From positions 2,666,001 to 2,730,000 of the forward strand of contig NZ_CP108101.1 in NCBI RefSeq assembly GCF_036195325.1: a DNA stretch of 64,000 nucleotides, written 5' to 3'. How positions within the stretch are numbered: the stretch's first letter is position 1; the number at the start of each line of letters is the position of its first letter. This document shows, piece by piece, positions 55,372 through 64,000 of the stretch. The position numbers and the translations under genes are program-made. The notes below the pieces were generated by a model that saw nothing but the letters and a program-made list of their open reading frames with translations, did not search any database and was not told the origin of the DNA. Source of the DNA: Streptomyces sp. NBC_00234. Lineage in GTDB: Bacteria > Actinomycetota > Actinomycetes > Streptomycetales > Streptomycetaceae.

Positions 55372-56421
55372 CTACTCCTGGTCGGTTGCCGCGTTGTCGG
55401 CGTTGTCGGCGGGATCCGTGTTGCCCGGTGGCTCGACGGCGCCGTTCTCCACCGGCTTCCCGCTCTCGTTGACGTTTCCGACGACCTTTCCGGCGCCGTC
55501 GACGAGGTCGCCGTTCGGCTGGAGGGTCACCGTGACCGTCGGCGTGGGCTTGGGCTTCTCGGGCTTCTTCGGCAGGACCATGTCGCGGGGGTCCTCGCGC
55601 GGTGCCTGGACGACGATGCCGACGATGTCGAGCTTGGTGAAGCCGACGTACGGCTTCACGTAGACCGTCCGGGTCAGGGCGCCGCCGGACGGGTCCACGC
55701 GGACCACTTCGCCGACGGGGACTCCGGGCACGAACGGCTTGTCGCGGCTGGAGCCGAAGGTGACGAGGCGGTCGCCGTTCTTCACCTTGGCCTTGCCGTT
55801 GAGGAACTGGACGGAGAGCGGCCGGGATCCCTGGCCGGTGGCGAAGCCGAGCTCGTCGGTCTTCTCCATCCGGGTGCCGACGGTGAAGTCGGGGTCGTTG
55901 GCCAGGAGGACGGTCGCGGTGTCCGGTCCGACGGTGGTGACGCGGCCGACCAGTCCCTCGCCGTTGAGGACGGTCATGTCGCGCTTGAGACCGTCGTTGG
56001 CGCCCGCGTCGATGGTGATCGTCCAGGAGAAGCCCTGGGCCGCTCCTATGGCGATGACCTCGGCGGCCTTGATGCCGTACTGGCCGGCGCCCGCGTTCTT
56101 CATCATGGCGTCGAGCTGACGGACCCGGCTGCGGTTGCGGTCGTCGCTGCCGAGCTTCGCCTTCAGCGCCGCGTTCTCGTGTTCGAGAGCTGCGATCCGG
56201 TCGTGCCGGTCTCCGGAGTCCCGTACGGCTCCTATGGCGTTGCCCACCGGGTCCACGGCTGCCGCGACGCCGTTCTCGACCGGTCCGAAGACCGTTGCGG
56301 CGGCCTGCCGGGCGCCGTCCACCGGTGACTCCTCGCCGCCGCGGATGTCCACCGTGATCAAAGCGAACGCGGTGGCGATCAGCAGCACCAGGAGCAGCCG
56401 GCTCTCTCGTGTGTCCCTCAC
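55372..56421 (-). CDS. mreC: Rod-shape-determining protein MreC
   Basis: A 349-residue bitopic protein: N-terminal span LLLVLLIATAFALITVDI, then a short coiled coil (DRIAALEHENAALKAKLG, about 70-90) and the paired beta-domain core (VNEGLVGRV-like GEGLVGRVTTVGPDTATVLL). The C-terminal 80 residues are Pro/Asn/Asp-rich and extracytoplasmic. Scaffold that couples MreB to peptidoglycan synthases. Downstream of mreB in the same operon. Confidence 0.95.
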   Translation of the reverse strand: MRDTRESRLLLVLLIATAFALITVDIRGGEESPVDGARQAAATVFGPVENGVAAAVDPVGNAIGAVRDSGDRHDRIAALEHENAALKAKLGSDDRNRSRVRQLDAMMKNAGAGQYGIKAAEVIAIGAAQGFSWTITIDAGANDGLKRDMTVLNGEGLVGRVTTVGPDTATVLLANDPDFTVGTRMEKTDELGFATGQGSRPLSVQFLNGKAKVKNGDRLVTFGSSRDKPFVPGVPVGEVVRVDPSGGALTRTVYVKPYVGFTKLDIVGIVVQAPREDPRDMVLPKKPEKPKPTPTVTVTLQPNGDLVDGAGKVVGNVNESGKPVENGAVEPPGNTDPADNADNAATDQE

Positions 56422-56521
56422 GTGCGGCGGCCGTGCCTTCCTCGTCGGAATGTTCGTGCCTGTATATCAACGATCCGCCGTACGGGGCCGCAGCACCCGT
56501 ACGGCGGGATCGTCGTGTTGT

Positions 56522-57541
<1,020 letters not shown>

Positions 57542-57774
57542 TGAGTTCCCCTTGTTCCCCATGAGGATGCGTCGGGCCTTCCCAATTGAAGCGATTGGCT
57601 TGTTTTTGGTAGGCGAGGTTGGCGCTGTGGGCGTGGAAGCTTCCATCGTAGTGCCGTAAGCACGGACACAGCGCGACGGTACTTCGCCAATGCGGGTGGA
57701 ACGGGTGCCCGGTCCACTCATGGTGACGATACGTCGGAAGGATGCGTTCCCGCGATCGCAGACCCTATGCCGAA

Positions 57775-57800
57775 GGGCGACCGAATTACTTCGGTCGCCC
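57775..57800 (-). terminator. Hairpin downstream of ndk
   Basis: GGGCGACCGAA and TTCGGTCGCCC, 11 pairs with a four-base loop, lie 32 bp past the ndk stop and before mreB. The rest of the 291-bp gap to mreB is likely its promoter region; no specific box was recognised. Confidence 0.7.
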
Positions 57801-57832
57801 CAGGTCATGAGCGCTGTTTGGCTGATCCGAGG

Positions 57833-58246
57833 TCAGGAAAGTCCGGGAAAGAACAGCTTCAGTTCTCGCTCTGCGGACTCCTCGGAGTCCGAGGCGTGGA
57901 TGAGGTTCTCGCGGGTGATCGATCCGAAATCGCCACGGATCGAGCCGGGCGCGGCGGCGATCGGGTCGGTCGGTCCGGCGAGGGCGCGGACGCCCTCGAT
58001 GACCCGCTCGCCCTCGGCCACCAGAGCGACGACGGGGCCGGAGGCCATGAACTCGACGAGCGGCTCGTAGAACGGACGGCCCTTGTGCTCGCCGTAGTGC
58101 TGCTCCAGCGTCTCCTGGTCGAGCGTGCGCAGCTCCAGCGCGGTGATCTGCCAGCCGGCCTTGCGCTCGATGCGGCCGACGATCTCGCCGATCAGCCCAC
58201 GCCTGACGGCGTCGGGCTTGAGAAGGACGAGGGTGCGCTGAGTCAT
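57833..58246 (-). CDS. ndk: Nucleoside diphosphate kinase
   Basis: A 137-residue hexameric-type NDK that equilibrates nucleoside tri- and diphosphates. RTLVLLKPDAVRRGLIGEIV at the N-terminus and the active-site His in LIHASDSEESAERELKLFF are both intact. Length fits the family. It lies between mreB and the DUF4233-folC group, as remembered for Streptomyces. Confidence 0.98.
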   Translation of the reverse strand: MTQRTLVLLKPDAVRRGLIGEIVGRIERKAGWQITALELRTLDQETLEQHYGEHKGRPFYEPLVEFMASGPVVALVAEGERVIEGVRALAGPTDPIAAAPGSIRGDFGSITRENLIHASDSEESAERELKLFFPGLS

Positions 58247-58355
58247 GTACGGCTCCTTGCAGGCATACGGGTGCGGTGAAGCGAGGTTACAGGGGCCCGG
58301 AAACGGGCCGACGGCCGGGTTTGCGCGGGCGCTCGGGCCGGCGGCACGGTGGCCG

Positions 58356-58712
58356 TCAGCCGGTGGCAGGCGTGTGCGCGGCTTCCTGCGCCGCCCATCT
58401 GGCCTTGGCCTCGTCGATCTTGCGCCCGTAGTGCACCGACGCCCACCAGAGACCGCCGAACGCCAGGCCGAGGACGAACATCATCGGGACGACGAAACCG
58501 CTCAGCACCAGCGCCACCTGGAAGGCCCAGCCGAGCTGTACGCCGCCGGGGCGGGTGATGAGGCCGCAGAGGAGGACGGACAGCAGCATGCCGATGCCGC
58601 AGACCGTCCACACCGTGGCCGTCGACAGACCGTCCGACTTCATGGCCACCAGGCCGGCGAAGCCGATGACGAAGAACTCGCCGAGCAGCGTCGACGCGCA
58701 GAGCGTACGCAC
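58356..58712 (-). CDS. DUF4233 membrane protein (118 aa)
   Basis: A 118-residue protein with about four hydrophobic spans (LLGEFFVIGFAGLVAM, WTVCGIGMLLSVLLCGL, WAFQVALVLSGFVVPMMFVLGLAF) and a basic C-terminal end (YGRKIDEAKARW). It begins 3 bp after the folC stop, so it is co-translated with folC. DUF4233 proteins commonly follow folC in actinobacteria; their role is unknown. Confidence 0.85.
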   Translation of the reverse strand: MRTLCASTLLGEFFVIGFAGLVAMKSDGLSTATVWTVCGIGMLLSVLLCGLITRPGGVQLGWAFQVALVLSGFVVPMMFVLGLAFGGLWWASVHYGRKIDEAKARWAAQEAAHTPATG

Positions 58713-58715
58713 AGG

Positions 58716-60218
58716 TCAGCCCCTTCCCAGAAGCAGCCGGGCCTCGCCGACCGTGATCACGGAGCCGGTCACGAGCACTCCCGCCCCGGCAAACTCGTCC
58801 TCTTCCTCCGCCAGGGTGATCGCCGCCTCCAGCGCGTCGTCGAGGCGCGGCTCGACCTGGACCCGGTCGTTGCCGAAGACCTCGACGGCGACCGCGGCCA
58901 GCGCGTCCGCGTCCATCGCCCGACCGCTGGAGTTCTGCGTGATGACGACCTCGGCGAAGATCGGCTCGAAGGCTTCGAGAAGCCCCCGGACGTCCTTGTC
59001 GTCGCTCGTGCCGACCACTCCGATGAGCCGCGAGAAGCTGAACGCCTCCGACAGCCCGTCCGCGGTGGCTCGCGCGCCCGCCGGGTTGTGGGCCGCGTCC
59101 AGGACGACGGTGGGGCTGCTACGTACGACTTCGAGCCGGCCCGGCGAGACGACCGAGGCGAACGCCTTGCGGACCGCCTCGATGTCCAGCGAGCCGCTCT
59201 GCTCCGCGCCGATACCGAAGAACGCCTCGACCGCGGAGAGCGCGACCGCCGCGTTGTGCGCCTGGTGGGCGCCGTACAGCGGGAGGAAGATCCCGTCGTA
59301 CTCACCGCCGAGGCCGCGCAGGGTCAGGAACTGGCCGCCGACCGCGATCTCCCGGGAGACGATGCCGAACTCCATGCCCTCGCGGGCGACGGTGGCGTCG
59401 ACCTCGACGGCCTTCTTCAGCATCACCTGGGCGGCGTCGACGGGCTGCTGCGCCAGGATGACCGTCGCGCCCTGCTTGATGACGCCGGCCTTCTCCCCCG
59501 CGATCTCCGCGGGCGTCTCGCCGAGCCGGTCCGTGTGGTCCAGCGAGATGGGGGTGACGACCGCGACCGTGGCGTCGATGACGTTCGTCGCGTCCCAGGT
59601 GCCGCCCATGCCGACCTCGACGACCGCCACGTCGACGGGCGCGTCGGCGAAGGCCGCGTACGCCATGCCCGTCAGCACCTCGAAGAACGACAGCCGGAAG
59701 TCCTGCTGGGCGTCGACCATCTCGACGTACGGCTTGATGTCCTCGTACGTCTCGATGAAGCGCTCGGCCTCGATCGGGGCGCCGTCCAGGCTGATCCGCT
59801 CGGTGATCGACTGGACGTGCGGCGAGGTGTAGCGGCCGGTGCGCAGCTCGAAGGCGTTCAGCAGGGCCTCGATCATGCGGGCCGTGCTGGTCTTGCCGTT
59901 CGTCCCGGTGATGTGGATGGAGGGATACGCGCGCTGCGGCTCACCGAGCACGTCCATCAGTGCCGCGATACGCGTCACGGAGGGTTCGAGCTTGGTCTCG
60001 CCCCAGCGGCCGGCGAGCTCCTGCTCCACGGCGCGCAGTGCTTTGTCGATCTCCGGGTCGGCGGGGCGGGCGGGAACCTCGCCCGCCTGCGGCGGACCCG
60101 AATGGGTGCGCAGGGTGCGGCTCCCGGCCTCGATCACCGCCAGGTCCGGATCGCGCTGGGTCTCGGCGTCGACGATCTCGTCGAAGCTGTTGTCGCTGGG
60201 GTCGGGCTGCTCGGTCAC
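58716..60218 (-). CDS. folC: Bifunctional folylpolyglutamate synthase / dihydrofolate synthase
   Basis: A 500-residue Mur-ligase-like enzyme adding glutamate to folates. The P-loop is IHITGTNGKTSTARM, then TSPHVQSITERI, VVEVGMGGTWDATNV and VLDAAHNPAGARA for substrate and ATP binding. An N-terminal extension of about 60 residues is acidic and typical of actinomycetes. It follows valS with a terminator hairpin between. Confidence 0.96.
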   Translation of the reverse strand: MTEQPDPSDNSFDEIVDAETQRDPDLAVIEAGSRTLRTHSGPPQAGEVPARPADPEIDKALRAVEQELAGRWGETKLEPSVTRIAALMDVLGEPQRAYPSIHITGTNGKTSTARMIEALLNAFELRTGRYTSPHVQSITERISLDGAPIEAERFIETYEDIKPYVEMVDAQQDFRLSFFEVLTGMAYAAFADAPVDVAVVEVGMGGTWDATNVIDATVAVVTPISLDHTDRLGETPAEIAGEKAGVIKQGATVILAQQPVDAAQVMLKKAVEVDATVAREGMEFGIVSREIAVGGQFLTLRGLGGEYDGIFLPLYGAHQAHNAAVALSAVEAFFGIGAEQSGSLDIEAVRKAFASVVSPGRLEVVRSSPTVVLDAAHNPAGARATADGLSEAFSFSRLIGVVGTSDDKDVRGLLEAFEPIFAEVVITQNSSGRAMDADALAAVAVEVFGNDRVQVEPRLDDALEAAITLAEEEDEFAGAGVLVTGSVITVGEARLLLGRG

Positions 60219-60308
60219 GGGACCAGTCTACGGAGGACCACCGACACAGCCTGCTACCCGCCCTCCCCCGGTGCCCGCCGACGGCGTCGCGCCGGGCCCC
60301 GCCCCACG

Positions 60309-60346
60309 CGGAAGGCCCCGGACCATGGGAGGTCCGGGGCCTTCCG
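60309..60346. terminator. valS terminator
   Basis: CGGAAGGCCCCGGACC and GGTCCGGGGCCTTCCG form a 16-pair perfect stem with a six-base loop, just downstream of the valS stop and upstream of folC. Confidence 0.85.
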
Positions 60347-60358
60347 TGCGGGCACCGG

Positions 60359-62980
60359 TCAGGCGGCGGGCAGGCTGTCCAGCTGGCCCTGGATCCGCGC
60401 GATGTCGGACTCGGCCTTGGTCAGACGTCCACGGATCTTGTCGACGACGTGGTCGGGGGCCTTCGCCACGAACGCCTCGTTGCCGAGCTTGCCGTTGGCC
60501 TGGGCGACCTCCGACTGGGCGGCGACGAGGTCCTTCGTCAGACGCTTGCGCTCGGCCTCGACATCGATCGTGCCGGAGAGGTCCAGCGCCACCGTGGCAC
60601 CCGCGACCGGCAGTGTCGCCGTGGCCTGGAAACCGTCCTCGGCCGGCTGGAGACGCAGCAGCTGGCGGATGGCCGCCTCGTGCGGGGCGAGCGCCGTGCC
60701 GGTCAGCGTGAGCCGGGCCGGAACCTTCTGACCCGGCTGGAGCCCCTGGTCCGAGCGGAACCTGCGGACCTCGGTGACGACCTGCTGGACGAGCTCGATC
60801 TCCTTCTCGGCCGCGTCGTCGCGGAAGCCGGAGTCGGTGGGCCAGTCGGCGATGACGACGGACTCACGGCCGGTGAGGGCCGTCCACAGCGTCTCCGTGA
60901 CGAACGGGACGACCGGGTGCAGCAGGCGCAGCATCACGTCGAGGACCTCGCCGAGGACCCGGCCCGAGACCTCGGCGGGCTTGCCGCCCGCGAAGAAGGT
61001 GGTCTTGGACAGTTCGACGTACCAGTCGAAGACCTCGTCCCAGGCGAAGTGCCGGAGCGCCTCGCTGAGCTTGGAGAACTGGTAGTCCTCGTAGTACGCG
61101 TCGACTTCGGCGACCGTCTTGTTGAGCCGGGAGAGGATCCACCGGTCCGTGACCGACATCTCGTCGGCGGTGGGGAGTTCGCCCTCGATCGTGGCGCCGT
61201 TCATCAGCGCGAAGCGCGTGGCGTTCCAGATCTTGTTGGCGAACTTCGCGGAACCCTGGACCCACTCCTCGCCGATCGGGACGTCGGTGCCCGGGTTGGC
61301 GCCGCGCGCCAGGGTGAAGCGCAGGGCGTCGGAGCCGTACTTGTCCATCCAGTCCAGCGGGTTGACCACGTTGCCGAAGGACTTCGACATCTTCTTGCCG
61401 TGCTCGTCGCGGACCATGCCGTGCAGGACGATGGTCCCGAACGGCGGGACGCCGTCGTTGACGTACAGGCCGAACATCATCATCCGGGCGACCCAGAAGA
61501 AGAGGATGTCGTATCCGGTGACCAGGACGGAGTTCGGATAGAACTTCGCGAGGCTGTCGGTCTGCTCGGGCCAGCCCAGCGTGGAGAACGGCCACAGACC
61601 CGAGGAGAACCAGGTGTCCAGGACATCGCTGTCCTGCGTCCAGCCCTCGCCCGTGGGGACCTCGTCGTCCGGTCCGACGCAGAGGACCTCTCCGTTCGGG
61701 CCGTACCAGACGGGGATGCGGTGGCCCCACCAGAGCTGGCGCGAGATCGTCCAGTCGTGGAGGTTGTCGACCCAGTCGAAGTACCGCTTCTCCATCTCCT
61801 GCGGGTGGATCTTGACCTTGCCGTCGCGGACGGCGTCACCGGCCGCCTTGGCGAGCGGGGCGACCTTGACCCACCACTGGAGGGAGAGGCGCGGCTCGAT
61901 CGTGGTCTTGCAGCGCGAGCAGTGGCCGACGGAGTGGACGTACGGGCGCTTCTCGGCGACGATCCGGCCCTCGGCGCGCAGTGCGGCGACGATGGCGGAG
62001 CGGGCCTCCAGGCGGTCGAGGCCCTCGAAGGGGCCGGGGACCGTGATGACCGCGCGCTCGTCCATGACCGTGAGGAACGGCAGGTCGTGGCGCTTGCCGA
62101 TCTCGAAGTCGTTCGGGTCGTGGGCCGGCGTCACCTTGACGGCGCCGGTGCCGAACTCCGGGTCGACGTGGTGGTCGGCGACGACCGGGATCGTGCGGTC
62201 GGTGAGCGGCAGCCTGATCTGCTTGCCGACGAGGTGCTTGTAGCGCTCGTCGTCGGGGTGGACGGCGACGGCGGTGTCACCGAGCATCGTCTCGGCGCGC
62301 GTCGTGGCGACGACGATGGTCTCGTCGCCCTCGCCGTACGTCATGGAGACGAGCTCGCCGTCGTCCTCCTGGTACTCGACCTCGATGTCGGAGATCGCCG
62401 TGAGACAGCGGGGGCACCAGTTGATAATGCGCTCGGCGCGGTAGATCAGCCCGTCGTCGTACATCCGCTTGAAGACGGTCTGGACGGCCTTGGACAGGCC
62501 CTCGTCCATGGTGAAGCGCTCACGGGACCAGGCGACGCCCTCGCCGAGGCGGCGCATCTGACCGGAGATCTGACCGCCGGACTCGTTCTTCCACTGCCAG
62601 ACGCGCTCGACGAACGCCTCACGGCCCAGGTCGTGGCGGGACTTGCCCTCCTTGCCGAGCTCGCGCTCGACGACGTTCTGGGTGGCGATACCGGCGTGGT
62701 CCATGCCCGGCTGGTAGAGCGCCTCGAATCCCTGCATGCGCTTGCGGCGCACGAGGGCGTCGATCAGCGTGTGCTCGAAGGCGTGCCCCAGGTGGAGGCT
62801 TCCGGTGACGTTCGGCGGGGGGATGACGATGCTGTACGGGGGCTTTTCGCTGTGTTCGTCGGCTTCGAAGTACCCACGTTCTACCCAGCGCTCATACAGC
62901 TTCCCCTCCACCTCGGCCGGCGCGTACTGGGTCGGCAGTTCGGGGTTGCTGGCTGTCTGCTGCTGAGTGTTCTCGGTCAC
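60359..62980 (-). CDS. valS: Valyl-tRNA synthetase
   Basis: Charges tRNA-Val. HLGH at residues 63-66 is the HIGH motif and KMSKS near 530-534 is intact. An editing domain ([20 protein letters not shown]) and a C-terminal coiled-coil arm ([20 protein letters not shown]) are present. GTG 62980 ([10 protein letters not shown]) gives 873 residues; a longer in-frame start at 63013 adds 11 residues without support. A TAAACT box ends 7 nt before the GTG and there is no ribosome binding site, so translation is probably leaderless. No T-box stem was seen. Confidence 0.97.
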   Translation of the reverse strand: MTENTQQQTASNPELPTQYAPAEVEGKLYERWVERGYFEADEHSEKPPYSIVIPPPNVTGSLHLGHAFEHTLIDALVRRKRMQGFEALYQPGMDHAGIATQNVVERELGKEGKSRHDLGREAFVERVWQWKNESGGQISGQMRRLGEGVAWSRERFTMDEGLSKAVQTVFKRMYDDGLIYRAERIINWCPRCLTAISDIEVEYQEDDGELVSMTYGEGDETIVVATTRAETMLGDTAVAVHPDDERYKHLVGKQIRLPLTDRTIPVVADHHVDPEFGTGAVKVTPAHDPNDFEIGKRHDLPFLTVMDERAVITVPGPFEGLDRLEARSAIVAALRAEGRIVAEKRPYVHSVGHCSRCKTTIEPRLSLQWWVKVAPLAKAAGDAVRDGKVKIHPQEMEKRYFDWVDNLHDWTISRQLWWGHRIPVWYGPNGEVLCVGPDDEVPTGEGWTQDSDVLDTWFSSGLWPFSTLGWPEQTDSLAKFYPNSVLVTGYDILFFWVARMMMFGLYVNDGVPPFGTIVLHGMVRDEHGKKMSKSFGNVVNPLDWMDKYGSDALRFTLARGANPGTDVPIGEEWVQGSAKFANKIWNATRFALMNGATIEGELPTADEMSVTDRWILSRLNKTVAEVDAYYEDYQFSKLSEALRHFAWDEVFDWYVELSKTTFFAGGKPAEVSGRVLGEVLDVMLRLLHPVVPFVTETLWTALTGRESVVIADWPTDSGFRDDAAEKEIELVQQVVTEVRRFRSDQGLQPGQKVPARLTLTGTALAPHEAAIRQLLRLQPAEDGFQATATLPVAGATVALDLSGTIDVEAERKRLTKDLVAAQSEVAQANGKLGNEAFVAKAPDHVVDKIRGRLTKAESDIARIQGQLDSLPAA

Positions 62981-62987
62981 GAGGGAC

Positions 62988-62993
62988 AGTTTA
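62988..62993 (-). promoter_or_regulatory. Candidate -10 box giving a leaderless valS mRNA
   Basis: TAAACT on the minus strand ends 7 nt before the GTG start. The -35 region is not clear. Confidence 0.4.
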
Positions 62994-63117
62994 GGGCCGT
63001 CACAGTCCTGCATTGAAACGGGTTAGTTCAGTAACGGTGTGCCGCCCGATGCCCCACGTCAGGGCCACGTCCGCCAGGATGTTCGGAACGCATAAGCATT
63101 CTGGAGGGGACAGCAGC

Positions 63118-64000
63118 ATGAGCTACAACCAGCCGGGCCCGTACGGTGGGCAGCCGCCGCAGGGCCAGCCCGGACCGTACGGACAGCAGCCGGGCCCGTA
63201 CGGCGGTCAGCCGCCGCAGGGTCCGCCGCAGGGCCAGCCCGGTTACGGGTACCCGCAGCAGGCCCCCCAGGGTGTACCGCCGCAGCAGCCCCCGCAGGGC
63301 TACGGCTACCCCCAGGGCCAGCAGCCGGGCCCGTACGGCCAGCAGCCGCCCACTCCCCCGTACGGCGGCCAGCCGGCCTACGGCGGCCAGGTGCCGATGC
63401 CGCCGGCCGCGCCCAAGAAGAAGACCGGTCTGATCGTGGCGGGTGCCGTCGTGGCGCTGGCCGTCATCGCCGGTGGCGTGTACTTCATGACGTCGGGGGG
63501 CGGCGCCAGCAACAGTGACGTCGCGGACTCCACCAAGGGCTACAAGCTGACGCCCGCGAAGTCCGTCGACGACTACAAGACGGACTCGTCGGGGCAGGCC
63601 CCGTCCGGTCCTCTGACCGGCAAGGACAAGACCAAGGCGGAGGCGCTGGGGATCAACAACCCCCAGCAGGCGGGCGCCACGTACAGCGCCGGCACCGAGC
63701 TCTCGACGAAGTCGCTGACCCTCAACGGAATCTGGGGCGATGTCACCGACCCGGCGAAGGTCATCGACGGTTCCTTCGACAACGCCGGGGAGGACTTCAA
63801 GGACTCCGAGATGGAGGTCTCGCTCGTCGGGAGCCCCAGGGCCGTCACGCCGGACGGGTTCAAGGGCGCGCTGATGAAGTGCCAGGACATGAAGATGGTC
63901 AACAAGAAGGGCGACGGCACCGCCGCGAACGGGCCCAAGGAGTTCCAGGTCCCCATCTGCGTTTGGGCCGACTACAGCACGGTCGGTGTGGTCGTCGGCG
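63118..64000 (+). CDS. Membrane-anchored secreted-domain protein with Pro/Gln/Gly-rich head (3' end cut by window)
   Basis: ATG 63118 has GGAGGGGA about 9 nt upstream. The first 100 residues are repeats of QPGPYGQQPGPYGGQPPQG type, cytoplasmic; after a K-K-K patch near residue 102 comes the span GLIVAGAVVALAVIAGGVYFM. The outer part, rich in Lys, Asp and Ser, is folded and contains Cys (near MKCQD and PICVWA) that may pair. About 294 codons are seen and the frame is open at the window edge. Function unknown. Confidence 0.85.
   Translation, partial: MSYNQPGPYGGQPPQGQPGPYGQQPGPYGGQPPQGPPQGQPGYGYPQQAPQGVPPQQPPQGYGYPQGQQPGPYGQQPPTPPYGGQPAYGGQVPMPPAAPKKKTGLIVAGAVVALAVIAGGVYFMTSGGGASNSDVADSTKGYKLTPAKSVDDYKTDSSGQAPSGPLTGKDKTKAEALGINNPQQAGATYSAGTELSTKSLTLNGIWGDVTDPAKVIDGSFDNAGEDFKDSEMEVSLVGSPRAVTPDGFKGALMKCQDMKMVNKKGDGTAANGPKEFQVPICVWADYSTVGVVVG

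Noticed and set aside
59960..63016. A 1018-codon open frame on the plus strand opposite folC and valS
   Set aside because: Runs antisense across two genes and their terminator with no recognisable protein features.
62981..63117. T-box riboswitch upstream of valS
   Set aside because: No T-box consensus, specifier loop or terminator is visible between the valS start and the divergent gene.

Overview
The window is GC-rich actinobacterial chromosome, almost certainly Streptomyces. It has dense codon-biased genes, purine-rich ribosome binding sites of the GGAGG type, GTG starts and long Pro/Gln/Gly-rich extensions. From memory, the core gene order (leuS, rsfS, nadD, proA, proB, obg, rpmA, rplU, rne, rodA, mrdA, mreD, mreC, mreB, ndk, folC, valS) matches the S. 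coelicolor leuS-to-valS region. Species-level assignment is not possible from sequence alone. No insertion sequence, prophage, integrase or CRISPR array was seen. Most genes read on the minus strand, from right to left.

Region by region. 0-4.5 kb: end of a DegV-family gene, an anchored hypothetical protein, and leuS behind a leucine-rich leader peptide and terminator that look like a translation-coupled attenuator. 4.6-7.7 kb (+): a two-gene redox unit, a membrane bis-haem b protein overlapping a NuoF-like flavoprotein fused to a ferredoxin. 7.7-8.6 kb: two identical tRNA-Ala(GGC) genes around two tiny zinc-ribbon genes. 8.7-12.7 kb: histidine phosphatase, rsfS, an LCP-family envelope protein, nadD and two very small membrane proteins. 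12.8-19 kb: an M48 protease, two membrane proteins sharing a cytoplasmic motif, proA, a hypothetical gene and proB. 19-27.3 kb: a wall-teichoic-acid-type cluster with two CDP-alditol phosphotransferase-family proteins, a GT2 glycosyltransferase and a fused cytidylyltransferase-reductase resembling bifunctional CDP-ribitol synthases. 27.7-29.9 kb: obg, rpmA, rplU.

30-41 kb, between rplU and rne, looks like a variable surface-glycan island. It carries homologues of four enzymes that make UDP-2,3-diacetamido-2,3-dideoxy-glucuronic acid (6-dehydrogenase, 3-dehydrogenase, aminotransferase, N-acetyltransferase), two glycosyltransferases, an O-acyltransferase and a Tat-exported protein of the dimethylformamidase-like family. 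I saw no epimerase, flippase or polymerase gene in it, so any polymer must borrow functions from elsewhere. This island and the teichoic-acid cluster are the most interesting parts of the window.

41-51 kb: a large RNase E/G with repeat-rich arms, a two-protein radical-SAM set separated by a repeat-built membrane protein, and a CYTH-CHAD protein. 51-58 kb: the rodA-mrdA-mreD-mreC-mreB cell-shape cluster (in Streptomyces mainly for spore-wall synthesis). 58-63 kb: ndk, a DUF4233 membrane protein, folC and valS. 63.1 kb to the end (+): a truncated membrane-anchored protein with a Pro/Gln/Gly-rich cytoplasmic head. Taken together the window is dominated by cell-envelope construction with translation genes interleaved. 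Several genes appear leaderless, with a TANNNT box 6-7 nt before the start, and two appear to use CTG starts.
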